NCBI RefSeq assembly: GCF_902826655.1
Contig: NZ_CADEFR010000035.1
Span: 1 to 38,862 of the forward strand
Source: an uncultured Methylibium sp.
GTDB lineage: Bacteria > Pseudomonadota > Gammaproteobacteria > Burkholderiales > Burkholderiaceae_C
Direction: 5' to 3'
DNA: 38,862 nt
Each line of letters opens with the position of its first letter. Within the stretch, counting starts at the first letter, position 1. Shown here piece after piece: positions 1 to 8,646 of the stretch. The notes beneath the pieces were generated by a model. That model searched no databases. It saw only the letters and a program-made list of their open reading frames with translations, and had not been told where the DNA came from. A program made the translations under genes and the position numbers.

Positions 1-1184
1 ACATCTGGGTGCCGCCGATCCGCAACCGCATCGACATGCTGGCCACCGGCATCAAGAGCCCCGTCGGCGTGAAGGTGGCCGGCGCCGACCTCATGACCAT
101 CGACCGCATCACCGGCGAGATCGAGAAGGCGCTGAAGGACGTCCCGGGCGTGAGCAGTGCACTGGCCGAGCGGCTGACCGGCGGGCGCTACGTGGACGTG
201 ACGATCAACCGCGACGCGGCGGCTCGCTTCGGCATGAACATCGCCGACGTGCAGTCGATCATCACCTCGGCGGTGGGCGGCGACAACATCGGCGAGACGG
301 TCGAAGGCCTGCAGCGCTTCCCGATCAACATGCGCTACCCGAGGGAGACGCGCGACTCGCTGGACAAGCTGCGCAAGCTGCCCATCGTCAGCGAGCGAGG
401 GGCCCGCTTGGTGCTGTCGGACGTGGCCGACATCCGCATCACCGACGGCCCGCCGATGTTGCGCAGCGAAAACGCGCGGCTGTCGGGCTGGGTCTATGTC
501 GACATCCGCGGCCGCGACCTGCGCGGCGCGGTGCAGGACATGCAGCGCGTGGTCGGCGAGAAAGTCAAACTGCCGCCCGGTTACTCAGTGTCCTGGTCCG
601 GGCAGTTCGAGTTCCTGGAGCGTGCCACGGCCAAGCTCAAGGTCGTCGTGCCGTTCACGCTGCTGATCATCTTCGTGCTGCTGTACCTGACCTTCAGGCG
701 CTTCGGCGAAGCCGTGCTGATCATGGCGACTTTGCCGTTCGCGCTGGTGGGCGGCATCTGGCTGCTGTACCTGCTGGGCTACAACCTGTCGGTGGCAGGC
801 GCGGTGGGTTTCATTGCGCTGGCCGGCGTGTCGGCCGAGTTCGGCGTGATCATGCTGCTCTACCTGAAGCAGGCCTGGGACGCACGTGTGGCCGCAGGCA
901 AGACCGGCGAGGCCGACCTGCTCGATGCGATCCGCGAGGGCGCGGTGCTGCGGGTGCGGCCGAAGGCAATGACCGTGGCCGTGATCCTGGCCGGCCTGTT
1001 CCCGATCATGTGGGGCACCGGTACCGGATCCGAGGTGATGCAGCGCATCGCCGCGCCGATGGTGGGCGGCATGATCACCGCGCCGCTGCTGTCGATGTTC
1101 GTGATTCCGGCGGCGTATCTGCTGATGCGCAGGCGGCGTGAGCGGCAGAACAGGGGGGTGCGCGAAGAACCGGCGGTCGCGTGA
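1..1184 (+). CDS. cusA: CusA-like HME-RND efflux pump, C-terminal part (5' truncated by window edge)
   Basis: The reading frame is open from base 3, so only the last ~393 residues are present; the first ATG-like codons inside it are not the real start. The visible part holds the end of the second periplasmic porter region and the C-terminal membrane domain: hydrophobic helices begin near [18 protein letters not shown] and continue through [35 protein letters not shown] and two more. The stretch [32 protein letters not shown] is typical of CusA/SilA-type pumps, and SAEFGVIML replaces the T-x-N-G loop of CzcA pumps. Family knowledge: these inner-membrane antiporters export Cu(I)/Ag(I) with a CusB adaptor and CusC channel, which would lie upstream outside the window. 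The protein ends normally in a basic tail. Substrate is inferred from family resemblance only. Confidence 0.93.
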   Translation, partial: IWVPPIRNRIDMLATGIKSPVGVKVAGADLMTIDRITGEIEKALKDVPGVSSALAERLTGGRYVDVTINRDAAARFGMNIADVQSIITSAVGGDNIGETVEGLQRFPINMRYPRETRDSLDKLRKLPIVSERGARLVLSDVADIRITDGPPMLRSENARLSGWVYVDIRGRDLRGAVQDMQRVVGEKVKLPPGYSVSWSGQFEFLERATAKLKVVVPFTLLIIFVLLYLTFRRFGEAVLIMATLPFALVGGIWLLYLLGYNLSVAGAVGFIALAGVSAEFGVIMLLYLKQAWDARVAAGKTGEADLLDAIREGAVLRVRPKAMTVAVILAGLFPIMWGTGTGSEVMQRIAAPMVGGMITAPLLSMFVIPAAYLLMRRRRERQNRGVREEPAVA

Positions 1185-1233
1185 AGGTGACGGCGCGACG
1201 TCTCGGCTTCGCCGGGGAGTCCGCACGTGCGAA

Positions 1234-1629
1234 TCAAGACCCCAGCCAGGGCTTGATGAGCCATTGCCACAGGGCAAGGCTCGCGCCGATCCAGATCGCG
1301 ACGATGAGGAGTGCGCCAACCCGACTGGTCGGCTTTCTGCCCTGCTGGCTCATCCAGTGGTCCGCCTGCTCGCGGCATTCGCCGAGTACCGGAGCCGGGA
1401 TCAGCCGGATGGCTGCCCAGATCAAGGCGGGCAGCAGGACCACGTCATCAAGGTAGCCCAGCACGGGAACGAAGTCCGGAATCAGGTCGATGGGACTGAG
1501 CGCGTAGGCGACGACGAAGACGGCGAGCGCCTTCGCGAGCCAGGGCACCGCGGGATGCCGGGACGCGAACCACAGCGTCACGCCGTCGCGCTTGATCCTC
1601 TTTGCCCATGCTTTCAGCCGGTCGAACAC
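1234..1629 (-). CDS. YkvA/DUF1232 family small membrane protein
   Basis: 131 residues, convergent with the pump gene. The stretch ALSPIDLIPDFVPVLGYLDD is the hallmark of the DUF1232 (YkvA) family, whose function is unknown. A hydrophobic segment precedes it (LAKALAVFVVAYALSPIDL), another follows (VVLLPALIWAAIRLIP), and a C-terminal helix GALLIVAIWIGASLALWQWL probably anchors the end. I chose the GTG at 1629 because an AAAGGGAAC ribosome site lies just upstream and the longer open frame (to 1974) adds only arginine-rich, non-conserved sequence. The gene stands alone next to the copper-type pump; a role in envelope stress is only a guess. Confidence 0.8.
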   Translation of the reverse strand: MFDRLKAWAKRIKRDGVTLWFASRHPAVPWLAKALAVFVVAYALSPIDLIPDFVPVLGYLDDVVLLPALIWAAIRLIPAPVLGECREQADHWMSQQGRKPTSRVGALLIVAIWIGASLALWQWLIKPWLGS

Positions 1630-1748
1630 GGATACGTTCCCTTTCTCACGGCTCAGCGCCGCACCGCGACGGTTGATGGCGATTGCCCGCCAATCGCGTG
1701 GTGTTTCGGGCTGGTGCCATGGGAGCAGGGCCCTGAACGATCGGGCCC

Positions 1749-2957
1749 ATGGACACCCAGCGATTGTCGATCCGCGGCCGCATCCTGGAGCCCGACGACC
1801 CCGCGATTCAGGATGCGCTGTCGGCTGTCTACGAAACACCGGAGCGCCCGCGCTGTCTGTGCGTGCCCGGCGGCGTCGAGATGTACGTCGCCTTTCACCG
1901 CCGCTACCTCGCCAAGCGCATGCCCGACACCGGCAGCCAGCACCATCCTTCCTGCGTGTCGTTCGAGCCTTCACCGCAGCAATCGGGTCTGGGCGAGTTG
2001 GTGGGCGACGCGGTACTGGAGTCCGAGGGGGCGGTGGAACTGCGGGTCGACTTCGCGTGGAGCCGTCAGGCCGGCGGCCACGCGCCGGGCGGGCGGACGG
2101 AAGAAGAGCCGGGCGAGATCGAGGCGCCGCGGCGGCGCATGAGCCTGCGCGCGTTGACGCACTTCCTGTTCGAGCGAGCGGGCTTCAACCGCTGGTCACC
2201 GGCGATGGCTGGCAAACGATCGCAGGGGGTGCTGCACAAGTACCTGCAGCGCGCCGCCGAGCAGGTGAGGGCGAAGGGCGTCGTCCTTGCCGAGCGTCTG
2301 TACGTACCCGAGCAGTTCAACGAAGCGACACATGCGGAAGCAGCGCAGCGCCGGCGCGAACGCCTGGGGGTGCTGCGGCCCCACGATGGCGTGGCGCCGC
2401 TGGCGGTGGCGCTGGCCGAGTTCAAGGCAGCCGAGGCCTGTCCGGGCGGCTACCGAATCTGGCTGAAGCACATGCCCGACGCGCCGCTGCTGGCGTCGGC
2501 GAAAACCTGGGAACGGATCGCGAGGACCTATGCCGCAGTGCTCGAGGCCCGCGATGCCGACCACGGCCAGCGTGTGCGCGCGGTGATCACGGCCTTGATC
2601 CGCGCGCGGCGCGAACACACCTACGAGATCGACACCGCGACCCTGCTGCTCGCCAGCGACCAGTGGATCCCGGTCGAGGGCGTGCATGAACTGCCGCTGT
2701 TGCAGGCGCTCGTCGATGCGGAGCGGTACTTCGTCAAGCCGCTGCGTTACGACGCGCGCTGCGCAGCCGCGTTTGCCAACGCTCTGCTGCTGGACACGGG
2801 TGCCGTGCCGTTGCCGCTGCATGTCCTCAGCCCCTTCATGACCCCACGCGAGCGTGAGGCCAAGGCCGCCACGCTGCGCGCAGCGGGCGGTGGCTGGGTG
2901 TGGTCCACCGACGAGCCGATGCCGGTGCTGCCGCCGGCTGCACTGCGGCGCATGTGA
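1749..2957 (+). CDS. DUF1173 family protein
   Basis: 402 residues, first gene of the element-type block. I recognise the overall pattern of the DUF1173 family, carried on plasmids and integrative elements of beta- and gamma-proteobacteria: an N-terminal Cys-containing segment (RPRCLCVPGGVEMYVA), a repeated charged middle with LTHFLFERAGFNRW, and a C-terminal part ending WVWSTDEPMPVLPP. No catalytic motif is obvious and the biochemical function is unknown. ATG at 1749 has only a weak ribosome site. It is followed after about 100 bases by the RDF-like gene on the same strand, so co-transcription with the recombination genes is plausible. Family name is from memory of the pattern, not from a search. 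Confidence 0.75.
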   Translation: MDTQRLSIRGRILEPDDPAIQDALSAVYETPERPRCLCVPGGVEMYVAFHRRYLAKRMPDTGSQHHPSCVSFEPSPQQSGLGELVGDAVLESEGAVELRVDFAWSRQAGGHAPGGRTEEEPGEIEAPRRRMSLRALTHFLFERAGFNRWSPAMAGKRSQGVLHKYLQRAAEQVRAKGVVLAERLYVPEQFNEATHAEAAQRRRERLGVLRPHDGVAPLAVALAEFKAAEACPGGYRIWLKHMPDAPLLASAKTWERIARTYAAVLEARDADHGQRVRAVITALIRARREHTYEIDTATLLLASDQWIPVEGVHELPLLQALVDAERYFVKPLRYDARCAAAFANALLLDTGAVPLPLHVLSPFMTPREREAKAATLRAAGGGWVWSTDEPMPVLPPAALRRM

Positions 2958-3057
2958 GGGCGGCGCGCCTCGACAAGCGCACTTGAAGCGGCGGATTCCG
3001 GCGAGAGCATGAACTCGCCGGGATGTCCCGGTGCACGCCTCGCCAAGGAGCGCCGCC

Positions 3058-4326
3058 ATGACCGCCGCATCCGCACTGCCCACCGTCACCTTGCACGGCG
3101 GCGCCTCGACCCCGACCACCTTGCTCGGACAGGCGCCCGCACGCATCCCCACCGCCGGGAAGATCCGCGCCGGCATCAAGGTGCTGACCAAGCGCGCCGC
3201 GGGCGAACCGCGCGCCTGCGAGATCTACGAGCGCGGCCTGCGCGACGGCCACTCGTTCGACCGCATCGAACAGGCGCTCGCCGAAGCATTGCCTCAATTG
3301 AAGAACCCGCTGGTGCCGCGCAACGTGCCCTGGTTCACCGTGCGCGCGCAGGACTTCGGCAACCCGGCGCTGGCGGGCGAGCTGATCGAGGCCTACGGCG
3401 AGGACCGCGGCGAGGGGCTGCACCTGTACCGCTTCCCGGTGGTGTTCCCGTCCGACCACTGGCAGACCGTGATGCCGCACGAACTGGCGGCCTGGGGAAC
3501 GCACGACAAGCGCTACTGGTCGGAGTACGCGCCCGATGGCCGCGTGCGGCACTGCATGTGCCACGCGCCGGTGCCTGTGGACGCACAGGGGCGGCGCGCC
3601 GTGCGCCTGTTCGGCGGGCGCAAGACGGTGATGCGCGAGGCCAATGGCGGCGTCTGCGAACCCGAGGCTTGCCGCGAGTATCAGCAGCGCGAATGCAACC
3701 TGACGGGCCGCTTCCTGTTCTTCGTGCCGGGCATCCGCTCGCTGAGCGCGTTCGAACTGCACACCACCAGCTTCTACGCGATGAACGCGGCGATCCAGAA
3801 GTTCGAGACCGTGGCCTTCCTGCGCGGCGGGCGCATCTCGGGATTTCTCGATCGGCAGCGCACGCCCTTCTTCCTGTCCAAGCGCCTGATGGAGGTCAGC
3901 CACATCGACGAGCAGGGCCGGGCGGTGCGGGTACCGCAGTGGATCATCGACCTCGAAGCCCCGGTGGACGTGAGCGCGCTGCTGCGCGACCGCGAGGACG
4001 ACGAAGCCGTGGTCGTGCAGGCCCATGCAGCCTGCGGCGTGCTCGAAGGCGAATCCACCACGCCCGCCATGGCGGCCACCGAGGTCGCGGACGCCGAAGT
4101 GACTCCGTCGCGCGGCGAGCCGACGCTGGACAAGGTCTTGGCCCTGGCCGGCAGGCTCGGTGTCTCCGCCGCCGACTTCGAGGCCTACGCGGTGCGGCGC
4201 TGGGGGCCGGGCTGGAAACTCAACCCGCAGGGCCGGCGCCGGGCCTGGGACGAACTGGATCGCCACCGCAACGACGCGCCGGGCTACACCGACAAGGTCG
4301 CCGCGGCGCTGCGGGAGACGTCATGA
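3058..4326 (+). CDS. Recombination-directionality-factor-like (gp3-type) protein
   Basis: 422 residues. Start ATG 3058 is preceded by AAGGAG at 3045-3050, which rejects the longer frame beginning at 3031. The protein has a cysteine cluster in the first half (RHCMCHAPVPV, then GGVCEPEACREYQQRECNL) that looks metal binding, followed by FFVPGIRSLSAFELHTTSFYAMNA, a pattern I associate with phage gp3-type recombination directionality factors that are also annotated as hydrolase or metal-binding proteins on plasmids. The C-terminal ~60 residues (GRLGVSAADFEAYAVRRWGPGW) look like a separate small helical domain. Its stop overlaps the next start (ATGA), so it is translationally coupled to the SbcD-like gene. 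Function in directing excision is family inference. Confidence 0.65.
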   Translation: MTAASALPTVTLHGGASTPTTLLGQAPARIPTAGKIRAGIKVLTKRAAGEPRACEIYERGLRDGHSFDRIEQALAEALPQLKNPLVPRNVPWFTVRAQDFGNPALAGELIEAYGEDRGEGLHLYRFPVVFPSDHWQTVMPHELAAWGTHDKRYWSEYAPDGRVRHCMCHAPVPVDAQGRRAVRLFGGRKTVMREANGGVCEPEACREYQQRECNLTGRFLFFVPGIRSLSAFELHTTSFYAMNAAIQKFETVAFLRGGRISGFLDRQRTPFFLSKRLMEVSHIDEQGRAVRVPQWIIDLEAPVDVSALLRDREDDEAVVVQAHAACGVLEGESTTPAMAATEVADAEVTPSRGEPTLDKVLALAGRLGVSAADFEAYAVRRWGPGWKLNPQGRRRAWDELDRHRNDAPGYTDKVAAALRETS

Positions 4327-5675
4327 CCACGCGCTCGGCGCTGCGGGTGGCGCACTTCTCCGACCTGCACTACGGGCCGCGAAACCTGGCCGAGGCCGAC
4401 CGGTGCTTTGGCGCGGCGATCGAGCGCGCGGTGGAGGTCGGCGTCAACGTGGCGGTGATCTCCGGCGACAGCACCGATCACGCGCTCGATCTGCACTCAC
4501 CGTCAGCGGTGGCGCTCGTGTCGCGTGTTCGACGGCTGGCGGATCACTGCCCCGTGCTGATGCTCCAGGGAACCTGGTCGCACGAGCCGCCGGGCACCTT
4601 GTCCGTGTTCCGCGAACTGGGCGGGCGCCATGCCGTGTACGTGGCTGATCGAATCGGGCAGGTGGGTCTGACCACCGCGGGCGACTGGGTCGTGTCACCG
4701 GGATGGGGCTTCGACGTGCTGCCGAATGGGCTGGCGGCGCTCTTCACATGCCTGCCCTCGGTCAACCGCGCGGCGGTCGCCGCCGCGCTCGGAGCCGCCG
4801 ACGCCGCCGACGCAACCGGCGAACATGTCGCGACACTGCTGCGTGGGCTCGCACCGAGCCACGCGATGGCACGCCAGCTTGGTGTGCCGACCTTGCTCGT
4901 GTCTCACGGCACGGTGTGCGGCTGCATCACCGAGCACGGCGTGCCGATGGCCGGCTTCGACCATGAGTTCACGACCGGCAGCCTGTTCGATGCGGGCGCG
5001 CAGGCGGTGCTGCTGGGGCACATTCACCGCCACCAGTGCTGGGAACGCGACGATGGCATTGGCCGCCGCTGCATCGCCTACGCAGGGTCGATCGGCCGAT
5101 TCCACCACGGCGAGGCTGGCGACAAGGGCTTCCTGCTTTGGCAGGTCGGCCCCGACTCCGCTGCATGCCGCCTGGAAGCGACGCCGGCGCGGCGCACGCT
5201 CGATATCTGCTTCGACGGCAAGCCCGACCTCGCCGCGCTGCGCGCCGCGCTCGCGGCACAGCCGGTCGAGGGGGCTTGGGTGCGCCTGCGCTGGAGCGTG
5301 CCCGAAGAAGAGCGCAACGACGTCGACCGTGCCGCGATGCGCGAACTGCTGGCCGGCGCCGCGGGCGTGCAGTTCGAAGGGCGCATCTTGCCGGTGGTGC
5401 GAGTGCGTTCCGGCGGCATCGGCCAGGCCGGCGCGATGCGGGACAAGGTGGCGGCCTGGGCCGGCGTGGTCGGGGCGCGACCCGAGCCGGTGTGGTCGTG
5501 TCTCGATGAGCTCGCGGCGCACGAAACCCAACTAATCGTGGACGCCGCGTTAGCTGAACCCGAGGCGGTGGCAGGCGGCGACGCACAACGCCCCGGCATC
5601 GACGCGGCGAGTGGCTTGAAGGAAGTGGAACTGGCGGGAGACTGTCTCGAGGTTTCAACAGGAGCACACGCATGA
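4323..5675 (+). CDS. SbcD/Mre11-like metallophosphoesterase
   Basis: 450 residues; start ATG 4323 overlaps the previous stop, and the open frame that extends back to 3009 is only antecedent shadow. Calcineurin-like phosphoesterase motifs are in order: FSDLHYG (D14, H16), ISGDSTDH (residues 47-53), GTWSHE (83-88), LLVSHGT (H195) and GHIH (232-235). These would bind two metal ions for nuclease activity on DNA ends. Motif III is normally G-N-H-D/E in Mre11 and SbcD; here the Asn is missing and Ser-His follows, a variant I associate with phage and plasmid members. The C-terminal ~130 residues would cap the nuclease and contact the ATPase encoded next, whose start overlaps this stop (ATGA). The pair probably processes DNA ends or hairpins for recombination of the mobile element. 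Confidence 0.85.
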   Translation: MTTRSALRVAHFSDLHYGPRNLAEADRCFGAAIERAVEVGVNVAVISGDSTDHALDLHSPSAVALVSRVRRLADHCPVLMLQGTWSHEPPGTLSVFRELGGRHAVYVADRIGQVGLTTAGDWVVSPGWGFDVLPNGLAALFTCLPSVNRAAVAAALGAADAADATGEHVATLLRGLAPSHAMARQLGVPTLLVSHGTVCGCITEHGVPMAGFDHEFTTGSLFDAGAQAVLLGHIHRHQCWERDDGIGRRCIAYAGSIGRFHHGEAGDKGFLLWQVGPDSAACRLEATPARRTLDICFDGKPDLAALRAALAAQPVEGAWVRLRWSVPEEERNDVDRAAMRELLAGAAGVQFEGRILPVVRVRSGGIGQAGAMRDKVAAWAGVVGARPEPVWSCLDELAAHETQLIVDAALAEPEAVAGGDAQRPGIDAASGLKEVELAGDCLEVSTGAHA

Positions 5676-8155
5676 GAGTCCATTCGCTGATGCTCAAGGG
5701 CTTTCGCGGCATCCGCGACGGCATGGGGCAGGACGTGCTGGAACTGGACTTCGAGAGCCTGGCGCCCGGCGCCGCGCTCGTGGCTATCGCGGGCGCCAAT
5801 GGGCGCGGCAAGACCACCGTGATGGACAACCTGCACCCCTATCTGCTGATGCCGTCGCGGGCGTCCACGGGCGCACCCGGCGGCTTCTCGTACTACGAGC
5901 ATGTCGTGCTGCCGGAGAGCGAGAAGACTCTGGTGTGGGAGATGGACGGACGGCGCTACCGCTCGCAGCTGGTGATCCGGTCCGGCGGGCGGCGCCGGAC
6001 CGAGGCCTATCTGTTCGCCTGGGATGACGGCGCGTGGCGGCCCGCCGTGATCGCCGACGGCACCGTGTCGGACGGCCGCTGCGACAGCTACACGCGCTGC
6101 GTGGAGTCGATCTGCGGCAGCGCCGAGACCTTCTTCACTTCGGCGTTCGCCGCGCAGGGACGGCGCCACCTGAGCCAGTACCGCAACGCCGAGATCAAAG
6201 GGCTGCTCGCCGACCTGCTCGGCCTGGACGAGATCGGGCAACTCGGCAGCCGGGCGCAGGAGGTCGTTCGCGGACTGAAGGCGGGCTTGAGCGCGCTGCG
6301 GATGCGGCAGTCCGAACTGGCCGTCGACGAGGCGAGGTTGAAAGCCGACCTCACCAGATTACACGGCGCCGATCAGGCGGTGGCCGTGGCGGTGAAGGCC
6401 CGCGACGCGGCACGGATCGGATGCGATGCGGCCCGGCTGGCCCACGCTCGCCTGCTGGCCGAGCAATCACAGTCGTCTGCCATCGGTGAGCAACGTGCGC
6501 GGCTCGAAGACCGCCTGCGCCTTGCCGCGGCGACCCTGCAGCGATCCGAAGCCGAGTGGCAACGACTGCAGGACGATCTGCGCGAGCGGACCGAACGGCT
6601 GAATCGGCGGGTCGCTCAGCGCATCGCAAGCGCCAAGACGCGGCGCGAGGCAGCAGAGGTCCGGCTGCGTCGCTGTGCCGCACTTGTGGCCGACGCGTCC
6701 GATGTCGCCCGCGCGGAGCGGCGACTGCCACTCGCCCGGCGAGTCTTAGCCTCATGGCAAGCGCGCTTGGCGCAGGCGCGAGTCGGGGTCGAGCAGGGGA
6801 CACGGGCGCGCGATGCGTGCAGCCACGCAAGGCAACGGCTCGGCGCGATCGAGCAGGCAGCGGGAAAGGCTGCGTTGCGGGCGCAGGAACTCACGCGTCG
6901 GTTCGGCCTTGTCGGGTCGGTGCCTTGCAGTGGTCTGCCGCTGCAAGGCCGCTGCCAGCTGCTGGGTGACGCCCGCGAGGCCGCCGCCTTGATGCCATCG
7001 GCGCGCGGCGAGATCGAACGTCTTGCGCAAGAACGCGCGCAGGTCCTGCGCGATATCGAGCCGCTCGAGCGGCAGGCGGCGCAGTGGCAGGGCGCCGCGG
7101 ATGCGCTCCGAGACGCCGAGCGGCGTGTCGCCGCCGCCGCGAGCAGGGAGACCGCCCTGAGCGCGCTGGCCGGGCGCAAAGCCGAGCTGGTGCGCGCCCA
7201 GGAGGACCACGCGGCACTGCTGGAGGAAGTGAAGGCCTTGCAGTTGGTCGAGTCGATCCGCGAATCGGACGATGAGCGGACCGAGCGGCAGGCCATCGCT
7301 GGCGGACTGCAAGCATCCGCGCAGCAGAGGCAAGCTCGGCGCGAGGCGCATCGCGCCGAAACCGTCGCCATCGAACAAATGCTGGCGTCGCTGCCGCCAC
7401 GATTCGACGTGCAACGGCTGGTGGAAGCGGCGGCGCACGTCACATCGGCCGAGCGCAGCCTCGACGGAGCGGAGCGCGCCCACTCCGCCGCGCTCGCGGA
7501 CGTACACAAACGCCAGGCCACCGAAGCCGAGCGTTCGCGCCACGAGGCACGGCGATCTGCGCTCAGCGCGCACATCGACCGCGTGCAGAACCGCCTGGCC
7601 GACTGGTTGCTGTTTGCGCGCTGCATGAGCCACGATGGCCTGATCGCGCTGGCCATCGAGGATGCAGGCCCCGCGCTGTCGGGCCTGGCCAACGATCTGC
7701 TGCTGGCCTGCTACGGCGCGCGCTTCACGGTGGCCATCCGCACCCAGGTCGAAACGGCGAAGGGCGAGGCACGCGAAGGCTTCGACATCGAAGTGAATGA
7801 CAGCGAGTCGGGCGATACCAAGAGCGTTGTGCTGATGAGCGGCGGCGAACGGGTGTGGATCAACGAATGCCTGACACGCGCGGTGGCGCTGTACCTCGCG
7901 CAGCAGTCGGGCCGGCGTTGCATGACCCTGTTCTGCGACGAGGCCGATGGCGCACTGGATGCCGACCGCAAGCGCATGTTCATGGCGATGAAACGCGAGG
8001 TTCTGAAGCTCGGTGGGTACGAACGCGAGTTCTTCGTGTCGCAGACCCCCGAGCTGACGGCCATGGCGGATGCAGTCATCGATCTGGACGCCATGCACGC
8101 CAATGTCCCAGCGCAACGGCCGGGTGTCGCTTGCTTCGATACACTCACGGGCTGA
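5672..8155 (+). CDS. SbcC/Rad50-like SMC-type ATPase
   Basis: 827 residues, partner of the preceding nuclease. Walker A is GANGRGKTT (residues 41-49); the ABC signature is LMSGGER (721-727); Walker B is TLFCDEADGALD (752-763), with the catalytic acid E757. Between them lie two long Arg/Glu/Ala-rich coiled coils (about 200-410 and 430-640). At their apex, in mid-protein, are C419 and C428 in the context PCSGLPLQGRC, where Rad50 carries its C-x-x-C zinc hook; the spacing here is C-x8-C. At 827 residues it is shorter than E. coli SbcC (about 1050), as expected for phage/plasmid versions. The ATPase would gate the nuclease on DNA ends. Its stop overlaps the start of a metal-resistance gene (TGATG). 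Confidence 0.88.
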   Translation: MRVHSLMLKGFRGIRDGMGQDVLELDFESLAPGAALVAIAGANGRGKTTVMDNLHPYLLMPSRASTGAPGGFSYYEHVVLPESEKTLVWEMDGRRYRSQLVIRSGGRRRTEAYLFAWDDGAWRPAVIADGTVSDGRCDSYTRCVESICGSAETFFTSAFAAQGRRHLSQYRNAEIKGLLADLLGLDEIGQLGSRAQEVVRGLKAGLSALRMRQSELAVDEARLKADLTRLHGADQAVAVAVKARDAARIGCDAARLAHARLLAEQSQSSAIGEQRARLEDRLRLAAATLQRSEAEWQRLQDDLRERTERLNRRVAQRIASAKTRREAAEVRLRRCAALVADASDVARAERRLPLARRVLASWQARLAQARVGVEQGTRARDACSHARQRLGAIEQAAGKAALRAQELTRRFGLVGSVPCSGLPLQGRCQLLGDAREAAALMPSARGEIERLAQERAQVLRDIEPLERQAAQWQGAADALRDAERRVAAAASRETALSALAGRKAELVRAQEDHAALLEEVKALQLVESIRESDDERTERQAIAGGLQASAQQRQARREAHRAETVAIEQMLASLPPRFDVQRLVEAAAHVTSAERSLDGAERAHSAALADVHKRQATEAERSRHEARRSALSAHIDRVQNRLADWLLFARCMSHDGLIALAIEDAGPALSGLANDLLLACYGARFTVAIRTQVETAKGEAREGFDIEVNDSESGDTKSVVLMSGGERVWINECLTRAVALYLAQQSGRRCMTLFCDEADGALDADRKRMFMAMKREVLKLGGYEREFFVSQTPELTAMADAVIDLDAMHANVPAQRPGVACFDTLTG

Positions 8156-8508
8156 TGCGCCGATCCACCGTCCTCTTCGTGATGCTGTTTGCCATGCTCT
8201 GGCAATCGGTGGCGCTCGCCCGCGCCGGCTCGACGGCAAATGCCCTGGCCGACCTGGGGCACGCCGCGCTGCACTGGCAGGAGGAGGGCCATCACCACCA
8301 CGAGGATGGCTCGTACCACCTGGACGAGTCGAAGGAATCGGCGCAGCACGTGCTCAGCGATCACGTGAGTGCGGCAGCCGCGCTGATGGTCCCGGCCTCA
8401 CACACCTTCCCACCCCCGGGGTCGGCCGCGCCTGGCGGCCTGCACGACAGACTCGTGCCCGACCCCACGCTCGACGGCCTGCTCAGGCCACCTCGGTCCC
8501 GCTCCTGA
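8155..8508 (+). CDS. CzcI-like small exported His-rich protein
   Basis: 117 residues. ATG 8155 overlaps the stop of the SbcC-like gene. A signal peptide is clear (LFVMLFAMLWQSVALARA), followed by a His-rich stretch HWQEEGHHHHEDGSYH and a Pro/Arg-rich end (DGLLRPPRSRS). This matches the layout of CzcI-type proteins, small periplasmic proteins encoded ahead of czcCBA operons and implicated in regulating them. A second protein of the same layout opens the other efflux operon (15789-16262). A GC-rich hairpin follows immediately (8509-8525), before the outer membrane protein gene. CzcI assignment rests on size, position and composition, not on alignment. Confidence 0.6.
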   Translation: MRRSTVLFVMLFAMLWQSVALARAGSTANALADLGHAALHWQEEGHHHHEDGSYHLDESKESAQHVLSDHVSAAAALMVPASHTFPPPGSAAPGGLHDRLVPDPTLDGLLRPPRSRS

Positions 8509-8525
8509 CCCGCCTTCGCGGCGGG
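8509..8525. terminator. GC hairpin after CzcI-like gene (attenuator or weak terminator)
   Basis: CCCGCC (8509-8514) pairs with GGCGGG (8520-8525) around a TTCGC loop, directly after the CzcI-like stop. No U-tract follows, so it may be an mRNA stabiliser or attenuator rather than a full terminator. The other CzcI-like gene is also followed by hairpins. Confidence 0.45.
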
Positions 8526-8646
8526 CGTCCGCTCATGGGCGCCCGGCCTTCCGCTGAACCGGCACTCCGCGCACGTTCTCGGCCGCCCCTGGCGCGCACC
8601 GAACGCGCTCACCGCCGGTCCAGGCCGTTGAATCGTCAGGATCATT

